A stretch of 64,000 nucleotides of DNA from Schlegelella_A sp965246805 (GTDB taxonomy: Bacteria > Pseudomonadota > Gammaproteobacteria > Burkholderiales > Burkholderiaceae_C), in NCBI GenBank assembly GCA_965246805.1, contig CBDFFO010000006.1, positions 620,001 to 684,000 of the forward strand. The letters run 5' to 3'. Both the position numbers and the translations under genes were made by a program. Under the pieces are notes generated by a model. That model saw only the letters and a program-made list of their open reading frames with translations. It was not told the origin of the DNA and made no database searches. Below are positions 57,720-64,000 of this stretch, one piece after another (the stretch's first letter is position 1; each line of letters starts with the position of its first letter).

Positions 57720-59216
57720 TCAGTGCGCGAGTTCGCAATGCACGAGTTCGGTGGGCCCGAACGACGTGACGGGGGAAGGCTGGGGTGATGAATCCACGGC
57801 CACTTGCAGCGGCCTCCGTGAGGTTCTGACGAGCGGGCCGATCGCGATCAGCGTCGCGAACAGCAGGTAGATCTCGAGGTGGTAGACGAAGCTGTAGCCG
57901 GTGGCCGGGCTCGACAGCGCGCTGCCGAGCAGACCGTGGGTGGCCAGGCTCGACACGATGTCGCGGATCGCACCGCCCGCGGCGATCGCCACGCCTGCAC
58001 AGGTGGCCTGCACGGCGCCCCATGCGCCGAGCGCGAGGCCGTTGAAGCCGTCGTTCTCTAGGTTCATGGCCGCGGTGAGCGTGCCGACCGAGAACAGGCC
58101 TGCACCGAAGCCGATCAGGGTACCGCCGACGCGAAAGAGGCCAGGCGACGCGAGCGGTTCCGCAAAGATCACGCAAGAGAACGCGAGCAGCCCAGCGACA
58201 GCGCCCCATGCCGCGAGCTTGTGCGGCGAGGTGCCGCGGCTGAGCGCGCGCGCGGCAACCGCGAATGCGGCGAGCGCACCGCACGCGATCATCGCCGTCA
58301 GCAACGTGGTCGCGCCGACGGGCAGGTGCAGGATCTCGCCGCCGTACGGCTCGAGGATGATGTCCTGCATGTTGAAGGCCGTGGTGCCCAGACCGACCGC
58401 CACCATGAATCGGATCGCGCCACGGCGGCCGGCGAAGCGGGCCCAGTTCTCACCGAACGAAGGCCGCGGCTCGTCGTTGCGCGATCGGTTGGCGGGGTTT
58501 CGCGCTTCCTGCTTCCACAACGCGACGAGGTTGACGACCATCGTGATGAGGCCCGCCCCCTGAACGACCTGGATCAGGTGAATCTGGCTGAAGTTGCGCA
58601 GCGCGAGGCCGAAGAGCAGACCGCTCACCACCATGCCGAGCAACAACATCACATACATCAACGCGACCACGCGCGGCCGCGCTTCGGCGGGCGCCAGGTC
58701 GGTGGCGAGCGCGAGGCCCGCGGTCTGCACAGTCTGCAGACCGGCACCGATTAGCAGGAACGCGAGCGCGGCACCGGCGTGGCCGATCCATTTCGCGCCG
58801 TGCGTGTCGCCCGACAGCACGATCAACGCAAACGGCATGATCGCGAGACCACCGAACTGCAGCAGCGTGCCGATCCAGATGAAGGGCACGCGCTTCCAGC
58901 CGAGCACCGACTTGTGCGTGTCGGAGCGGAAGCCGACGAGCGCACGGAACGGCGCGAACACGAGCGGCAACGCGACCATCGCTGAGACCAGCCACGCGGC
59001 CATGCCGAGCTCGACGATCATCACGCGGTTCAGCGTGCCGATCAGCAGCACCATCGCCATGCCGACCGTGACCTGGAACAGCGACAGGCGCAGCAGCCGG
59101 CCGAGCGGCAGCTCCTTCGTCGCCGCATCGGCGAACGGCAGGAAGCGGGTGCCGACCTTCGCCCACTGGCTGCCCAGCGTGGCGTTGAGACGCAGAACGG
59201 CGCGGGCAGGGTTCAT
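57720..59216 (-). CDS. lhaA: LhaA/PucC-type transporter-like LH1 assembly protein
   Basis: The 498-residue protein of the BCD family (major-facilitator fold, about 12 helices) has the conserved RLSLFQVTVGMAMVLLIGTLNRVMIVELGM start, FAPFRALVGFRSDTHKSVLGWKRVPFIW, ATDLAPAEARPRVVALMYVM, and NMQDIILEPYGGEIL. Such proteins deliver bacteriochlorophyll to or assist assembly of light-harvesting complex 1. The position between bchM and puhA identifies it as LhaA rather than PucC. Its start overlaps the bchM stop (ATGA). Confidence 0.94.
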   Translation of the reverse strand: MNPARAVLRLNATLGSQWAKVGTRFLPFADAATKELPLGRLLRLSLFQVTVGMAMVLLIGTLNRVMIVELGMAAWLVSAMVALPLVFAPFRALVGFRSDTHKSVLGWKRVPFIWIGTLLQFGGLAIMPFALIVLSGDTHGAKWIGHAGAALAFLLIGAGLQTVQTAGLALATDLAPAEARPRVVALMYVMLLLGMVVSGLLFGLALRNFSQIHLIQVVQGAGLITMVVNLVALWKQEARNPANRSRNDEPRPSFGENWARFAGRRGAIRFMVAVGLGTTAFNMQDIILEPYGGEILHLPVGATTLLTAMIACGALAAFAVAARALSRGTSPHKLAAWGAVAGLLAFSCVIFAEPLASPGLFRVGGTLIGFGAGLFSVGTLTAAMNLENDGFNGLALGAWGAVQATCAGVAIAAGGAIRDIVSSLATHGLLGSALSSPATGYSFVYHLEIYLLFATLIAIGPLVRTSRRPLQVAVDSSPQPSPVTSFGPTELVHCELAH

Positions 59217-59914
59217 GTCTTCGACAGCTCCTGCGCTTGCGAGGTGTAGAAGCCGCTAGAGATGCGTTCGGTGCGGCCGAGCGACCAGCCCTTCAACGCC
59301 GGGTTCTCGGCGATCTGGCGATGCAAGGCGCGCTGCGCCACGGGCACGACCGACGGCGACCGGTCGCCGCGCGGGAACAACTTGCCGACGGCACGGAACG
59401 TCATCAACGCGGGGTTGCTCGGCACGTACGTGAAGAGCACCGCGCGCTCGGTGCGCTCGGCCAAACCCGAGATCACGCGCACGGCATCGGCCGCTTCGTA
59501 GTGGATGACCGAATCCATGCCGACGACGTAGTCGAAGCGGCCGAGTGCCGGGTCGAGCATGTCACCGGCGCGGAAATCGATCGAGCCGCCGTTCGCGAGC
59601 TCCGGTTGGCGCTCGCGCGCGAGGTTGACAAGCGTCGGCGAAAGATCGATCGCGAGCACCGAGGCGCCACGCTGCGCCGCCTCGACAGCGAGCGCGCCGG
59701 TGCCGCAGCCGGCATCGAGCAAACGCATGCCGCGCAGATCGCTTGGCAGCCATGAGAGCAGCGTCGCACGCATCCGGTCGCGGCCCGCGCGCACGCTCGC
59801 GCGGACGCGGCCGACCGGCGCGTCGGACGTGAGCCGTGCCCAGGCCTGCACGGCGGTGCGATCGAAATAGGTCTCGATCTCGCCGCGGCGTTCGGTGTAG
59901 GAAAGCGGTGTCAT
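59213..59914 (-). CDS. bchM: Mg-protoporphyrin O-methyltransferase
   Basis: This 233-residue SAM-dependent methyltransferase adds a methyl group to the 13-propionate of Mg-protoporphyrin. Seen: YTERRGEIETYFDRTAVQAWARLTSDAPV, SAM motif I LLDAGCGTGALAVEAAQRG, FDYVVGMDSVIHYEAAD, FTYVPSNPALMTFRAVGKLFPRGDRSP and the C-terminal SSGFYTSQ. The ATG at 59914 is the family start. The product is the substrate of AcsF. Confidence 0.97.
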   Translation of the reverse strand: MTPLSYTERRGEIETYFDRTAVQAWARLTSDAPVGRVRASVRAGRDRMRATLLSWLPSDLRGMRLLDAGCGTGALAVEAAQRGASVLAIDLSPTLVNLARERQPELANGGSIDFRAGDMLDPALGRFDYVVGMDSVIHYEAADAVRVISGLAERTERAVLFTYVPSNPALMTFRAVGKLFPRGDRSPSVVPVAQRALHRQIAENPALKGWSLGRTERISSGFYTSQAQELSKT

Positions 59915-59940
59915 GTCGGTGATCTGTTGCGCCGTCGGGC

Positions 59941-60864
59941 TCAATCGAATCCGAGCAGGTCGAAGATGTCGCGGTCTTTCATCGGCACGCAATTGAGCGG
60001 CTCGGTGCCGAGCCAGAGCGACGCGGCAAGCCGCATGTATTCCTTCTGCACCGCCTCGAGCTCGGGCGAGTACTCCATCTCGAAGAGCGTCGACTTCTTC
60101 AAGCGGCTGCGACGGATCACGTCGAGGTCGGGGAAGTGCGCGGCGAGCTTCAGGCCGATCTTGTCGTTGTACTTGTCGATCTGGTCGGTGGCCGCGCTTC
60201 GGTTGGCGATCACGCCGCCGAGCCGCACGTTGTAGTTCTTCGCCTTCGCGCCGATCGCCTGCACGATGCGGTTCATCGCGAAGATCGAATCGAAGTCGTT
60301 GGCGGTGACGATGAGTGCGCGGTCGGCGTGCTGCAGCGGCGCGGCGAATCCGCCGCAGACCACATCGCCCAGCACGTCGAAGATCACGACGTCGGTGTCT
60401 TCGAGCAGGTGATGTTCCTTCAGCAGCTTCACGGTCTGCCCGACCACGTAGCCGCCGCAGCCGGTGCCCGCCGGCGGGCCGCCGGCCTCGACACACATCA
60501 CGCCGTTGTAGCCCTCGAACACGAAGTCCTCGGGGCGCAGCTCCTCGGCGTGGAAGTCGACCGTCTCGAGCACGTCGATCACCGTCGGCAGCATCTTCTT
60601 CGTGAGCGTGAACGTCGAGTCGTGCTTCGGATCGCAGCCGATCTGCAGCACGCGCTTGCCCATCTTCGAGAACGCGGCTGAAAGATTCGACGAGGTCGTG
60701 CTCTTGCCGATGCCGCCCTTGCCGTAGATCGCGAACACCTTCGCGGTGCCGATCTTGACGCTCGGGTCGAGCTCGACCTGCAGGCTGCCCTCGCCGTCGA
60801 GCCGCAGGTTCTTGCGAACGCCCGGGTTCTTGATGTCGGGCATCGGGATGACGGTGGTGCTCAT
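59941..60864 (-). CDS. bchL: Dark-operative protochlorophyllide reductase, iron protein BchL
   Basis: The 307-residue ATPase is the nitrogenase-iron-protein-like electron donor to BchNB. Seen: P-loop YGKGGIGKSTTSSNL, switch DPKHDSTF, the cluster cysteines in GGPPAGTGCGGYVVG and VLGDVVCGGFAAP, and ANRSAATDQIDKYN. The ATG at 60864 follows AAGG and matches the family start; a longer frame begins inside the bchH region. bchN and bchB are not visible and should lie upstream of bchH. Confidence 0.98.
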   Translation of the reverse strand: MSTTVIPMPDIKNPGVRKNLRLDGEGSLQVELDPSVKIGTAKVFAIYGKGGIGKSTTSSNLSAAFSKMGKRVLQIGCDPKHDSTFTLTKKMLPTVIDVLETVDFHAEELRPEDFVFEGYNGVMCVEAGGPPAGTGCGGYVVGQTVKLLKEHHLLEDTDVVIFDVLGDVVCGGFAAPLQHADRALIVTANDFDSIFAMNRIVQAIGAKAKNYNVRLGGVIANRSAATDQIDKYNDKIGLKLAAHFPDLDVIRRSRLKKSTLFEMEYSPELEAVQKEYMRLAASLWLGTEPLNCVPMKDRDIFDLLGFD

Positions 60865-60922
60865 GGGTGAACCTTGCGGTGGGTGATGTCGTGAGGACGG
60901 GTGCGTGCGAAGCGGATGCAGC

Positions 60923-63900
60923 TCACGCAGCGGCTTTTTCGAGCGGCTCGGCGTAGACACCTTCGAGGCGGTCTTCGAGTTCTTCGCCGGCGCGGCGCAA
61001 GGCTTCGAGCATCTTCGGGTCGGGTGTCCAGAACTGGCGGTCGGAGGCTTCGAGCAGCCGGTTGGCCACCCGAGCCGAAGCCGTCGGGTTGAGCCGCGCG
61101 AGGCGGTTGCGCATCTCGGGGTCGAGCATGAAGGTCTCGCTCAACTGCTCGTAGACCCACGGCTGCACCTGGCCGGTGGTGGCCGACCAGCCCATCGTGT
61201 TGGTGACGTGCACCTCGATTTGCCGCACGCCTTCGTAGCCGTGCTTCAGCATGCCTTCGTACCACTTGGGGTTCAGCATGCGCGTGCGCGTTTCGAGCGC
61301 GACCTGCTCGGTCAACGTGCGCACCGTGCCGCCGCCGTTGGCGTCGCGGGTCTGGTCGCCGATGTAGACCGGCGCGACTTCGGCGTCGGCACCGTCGCGC
61401 GCCGACTTGGCACGCTTCACCGCGCGGCTGATCCCGCCGAGCGTGTCGAAGTAGGTGTCGATGGTGGTGACGCCGAGCTCGACCGAGTCGAGATTCTGAT
61501 ACGCGAGCTCGACGCCCGCGAGCGCCGCGTTCAGCAACTGGGTCTGCTGCACGGCGCGGCCGTTGCGGCCGTACGCGAAGCCCTTGCGGCGCGTGTACGT
61601 TTCGGCGAGCTCATCGGCATCTTCCCAACGGCTGTTGTCGATGACGCTGTTGACGTTGGAACCGTAGGCCCCTTCGGCGTTACCGAACACGCGCAACGAC
61701 GCCGTCTCGAGCTCGCCGCCGTGCTCGGCCTGGTAGGCGAGCACGTGCTTCCTGATGAAGTTCTGTTCGAGCGGTTCGTCGGCGCTCGCGGCCATGAAGG
61801 CGGCTTCGGCGAGCAGCTTGATCTGCAGCGGCAACAGGTCCCGGAAGATGCCCGACAACGTGATGATCACGTCGACGCGCGGCCGGCCGAGTTCGGCGAG
61901 CGTCATCAGTTGCGCGCCCGCGAGGCGACCGTAGCTGTCGAAGCGCGGCATCGCCCCCATCAGCGCCAGCGCCTGCGCGATCGGGCCACCTTCGCTCTTC
62001 AGGTTGTCGGTGCCCCACAGCACCAGCGCGATCGATTCGGGATAGCAGTGGCCGTCGGCCAGGTGGCGTTTCAGCAGACGCGCGGCCTGGCGCGCGCCGT
62101 CTTGAACGGCGTAGGCGCTGGGAATGCGGAACGGATCGAAGCCGTGCAGGTTGCGCCCGGTCGGCAGGATCGCCGGCGTGCGCAGCAAGTCGCCGCCCGG
62201 TGCCGGTCGAAGGAAGCGGCCGTCGAGCGCGTGCAGCAGGCCGTCGATCTCGTGGTCGTCGGCCATCAGCGCGTCGGCGCGGGCGAGCTCGCCGAGCAGC
62301 GTCACGGTGGCGTTGTCGGCGACGATGCTGCCGTCGACAACGCGGCTCGCGATGTGGCTGGCGGTGAGCGCGGCTTCCGGCGAGCCGCTCGCCACCAGCG
62401 CCTCGACGAGTTGCCGATCGGGCCGCATGCCGTGCGACGCTTCGGCGAGCGACAGCAGCAGGTCGACGCGTTCGGTGGGCGACGGCGCCTGACCCACCAC
62501 ATGCAGCCCGTGCGGGATCAGCGTGTATTCGAGCTCGAGCACCGCGTCGTTCAGCGCCGCGATGCGCGCCATCGCGTCGCTGCCCCACGCCGGCTCGATC
62601 ACCGCGAGCTCGAGCTCGGCGGCCTGCGCCTGGATCATCGTCGCCAGTTCGGCGGCCTCGGCCACCGCGTCGGGTTCGAGGCCACGGAAGCGCTCGAGCG
62701 CGGCCTTCAGGTCGACCAGGCCCTTGTAAAGACCCGCTTGCGCGACCGGCGGCGTCAGATAGCTGATGAGCGTGGCGGCCGCGCGCCGCTTCGCGATCGT
62801 GCCTTCCGAAGGGTTGTTCGACGCGTACAGGTACATATTCGGCAGGTCGCCGATCAGCCGGTCCGGCCAGCACGACGCCGACATGCCGTTCTGCTTGCCG
62901 GGCATGAACTCGAGTGCACCGTGGGTGCCGAAGTGCAGCACCGCGTGCGCGCCGAAGTCTTCGCGGATCCAGCGGTAGAACGCCGAGAACGCATGCGTCG
63001 GCGCGAAGCCCTTCTCGAACAGCAGGCGCATCGGGTCGCCTTCGTAGCCGAACGCCGGCTGCACGCCGACGAAGACGTTGCCGAAGCGTTCGCCGTACAC
63101 GAAGAGGCTCGAGCCGTCGCTCTGCTGGCGGCCGGGCGCCGGGCCCCACTGCGCTTCGATTTCCTTCAGGTGCTTCTCGCGCCGCACGTGATCGTCGGCC
63201 GCGATGCGCACATGCACGTTGGCCGCAGCCCCGTATCGCGCCGCGTTGCCGCCGATGATGTGTTCGCGCAGTGCATCGACGCTCGCCGGCATCTCGACCG
63301 TGTAGCCCGCGCGTTTCATCGCGGCCATCGTGTTGAAGAGCGATTCGAATACCGACAGGAACGCGGCCGTGCCGGTGTTGCCGGCGTTCGGCGGGAAGTT
63401 GAAGACGACTGCGGCGACCTTGCGCTCGGCGCGCTCGGCGCGGCGCAGGTCGACCAGCTTGCCGACTCGTGCGGCGAGCAGGTCGGCGCGCTCGATGCAG
63501 CTGTGCATGTCGTGGCTGTCGACCACATTCTTGAACGTGCAGCCATGCGCGCAACCGGTGCAAGCGATGTGCGCGGCACTGCCGCGGCCGCCGAACACCA
63601 TCGAGCCGGTGGCGCCGTCGAGCTCGGGGATCGCGACCATCATCGTCGCTTCGACGGGCAACAAGCCGCGCGGCGAACCGCCCCATTGGTCGAGCGTCTG
63701 GAACTCGACCGGCGTGACCGAGAGGTAAGGCACGTCGAGCGTCGCGAGGATGTCTTCGGCCGCCTTCGCATCGTTGTAGGCCGGGCCGCCGACCAGCGAG
63801 AAGCCGGTGAGCGAGACCAAGGCGTCGATCGTCGGGCGACCGTCCTGCAGCAAGAAGCGCTCGATCGCCGGCCGCGAATCGAGGCCGGTCGCGAAGGCCG

Positions 63901-64000
63901 GCACGACGCGCAGACCCCGTGCCTCGAGTGCGGTGATGACGCCGTCGTAATGGTCGGTGTTGCCGGCAAGCAGATACGAGCGCATCAGCAACAGACCGAC
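60923..64000 (-). CDS. bchH: Magnesium chelatase subunit BchH, C-terminal part (cut by window edge)
   Basis: The visible 1025 residues are the large, porphyrin-binding subunit that inserts Mg2+ into protoporphyrin IX with BchI and BchD. Seen: RSYLLAGNTDHYDGVI, IACTGCAHGCTFKNVVDSHDM, LHFGTHGALEFMPGKQNGMS, NMYLYASNNPSEGTIAKRRA, RPRVDVIITLSGIFRDLLP, and the terminal EVHVTNTMGWSATTG.V and WYEGMLKHGYEGVRQIE. The family has about 1200-1250 residues, so roughly 200 N-terminal residues lie beyond position 64000. It begins the visible bchH-bchL-bchM series. Confidence 0.97.
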   Translation of the reverse strand, partial: VGLLLMRSYLLAGNTDHYDGVITALEARGLRVVPAFATGLDSRPAIERFLLQDGRPTIDALVSLTGFSLVGGPAYNDAKAAEDILATLDVPYLSVTPVEFQTLDQWGGSPRGLLPVEATMMVAIPELDGATGSMVFGGRGSAAHIACTGCAHGCTFKNVVDSHDMHSCIERADLLAARVGKLVDLRRAERAERKVAAVVFNFPPNAGNTGTAAFLSVFESLFNTMAAMKRAGYTVEMPASVDALREHIIGGNAARYGAAANVHVRIAADDHVRREKHLKEIEAQWGPAPGRQQSDGSSLFVYGERFGNVFVGVQPAFGYEGDPMRLLFEKGFAPTHAFSAFYRWIREDFGAHAVLHFGTHGALEFMPGKQNGMSASCWPDRLIGDLPNMYLYASNNPSEGTIAKRRAAATLISYLTPPVAQAGLYKGLVDLKAALERFRGLEPDAVAEAAELATMIQAQAAELELAVIEPAWGSDAMARIAALNDAVLELEYTLIPHGLHVVGQAPSPTERVDLLLSLAEASHGMRPDRQLVEALVASGSPEAALTASHIASRVVDGSIVADNATVTLLGELARADALMADDHEIDGLLHALDGRFLRPAPGGDLLRTPAILPTGRNLHGFDPFRIPSAYAVQDGARQAARLLKRHLADGHCYPESIALVLWGTDNLKSEGGPIAQALALMGAMPRFDSYGRLAGAQLMTLAELGRPRVDVIITLSGIFRDLLPLQIKLLAEAAFMAASADEPLEQNFIRKHVLAYQAEHGGELETASLRVFGNAEGAYGSNVNSVIDNSRWEDADELAETYTRRKGFAYGRNGRAVQQTQLLNAALAGVELAYQNLDSVELGVTTIDTYFDTLGGISRAVKRAKSARDGADAEVAPVYIGDQTRDANGGGTVRTLTEQVALETRTRMLNPKWYEGMLKHGYEGVRQIEVHVTNTMGWSATTGQVQPWVYEQLSETFMLDPEMRNRLARLNPTASARVANRLLEASDRQFWTPDPKMLEALRRAGEELEDRLEGVYAEPLEKAAA

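Noticed and set aside
60865..60922. Search for TGT-N12-ACA PpsR sites in the bchH-bchL, lhaA-puhA and puhC-acsF gaps
   Set aside because: No match to the full consensus was found in these gaps; control sites probably lie upstream of bchH outside the window.
1..64000. CRISPR arrays, insertion sequences, integrases, rRNA genes
   Set aside because: No spaced direct repeats, transposase motifs, integrase genes or rRNA stretches were seen on either strand.

Overview
The window is a high-GC chromosomal segment of a betaproteobacterium. The housekeeping synteny (ibaG-murA-his, rapZ-recN-nadK/hrcA, prs-rplY-pth), the acyl-CoA-binding protein gene and an AcsF-type photosynthesis gene cluster all point to Burkholderiales, close to the Rubrivivax/Sphaerotilaceae-type phototrophs. 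No insertion sequence, CRISPR array, rRNA or phage block is visible. Coding is dense, and many neighbouring genes overlap by ATGA, GTGA, TTGA or TGATG, which indicates translational coupling.

Region 1 (1-3434, minus strand) is an ECF42-type sigma factor followed by its usual companions: a VOC/PhnB-like protein, two YCII/DGPF proteins, a DUF1428 protein, the remnant of a SnoaL-like gene and the start of a glutathione S-transferase. A small gap next to it holds a frameshifted scrap of glucose-6-phosphate isomerase.

Region 2 (3897-8696, minus) is a five-gene operon: TIGR03118 lipoprotein, coiled-coil porin, exported FMN-binding protein, ApbE flavin transferase and a four-helix membrane protein with histidines. 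It sits behind a promoter covered by a good Fur-box match. I read it as an iron-regulated extracytoplasmic flavin/heme electron-transfer system; this is the most interesting little-described unit here.

Region 3 (8965-19150) is mixed metabolism: an M20 amidohydrolase, a molybdopterin oxidoreductase, a HELAH aminopeptidase, an acyl-CoA-binding protein, a TetR regulator, a DUF2277 protein, a RidA-like protein, an ABC-2 exporter, a VapBC-type toxin-antitoxin pair and ibaG. Region 4 (19314-28386) runs murA-hisGDCBHAF-rsmD-coaD-fdx; the 5' end of the ferredoxin gene has been triplicated. Region 5 (28373-48409) is core genome: pth, queC, rplY, prs, tRNA-Gln, ispE, lolB, mutM, a dynamin-like GTPase, mutY, rapZ, recN, nadK, hrcA, a CAU tRNA and an orphan histidine kinase.

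Region 6 (50018-64000, minus) is one end of a photosynthesis gene cluster, transcribed bchH(partial)-bchL-bchM-lhaA-puhA-puhB-puhC-acsF-puhE-ppsR-bphP. It supplies Mg-chelatase, Mg-protoporphyrin methyltransferase, the O2-dependent cyclase and the DPOR iron protein of bacteriochlorophyll synthesis, reaction-centre subunit H and assembly factors. Next to these are the repressor PpsR and a bacteriophytochrome without a kinase domain, an arrangement that suggests far-red light control of the cluster through the BphP-PpsR pair.
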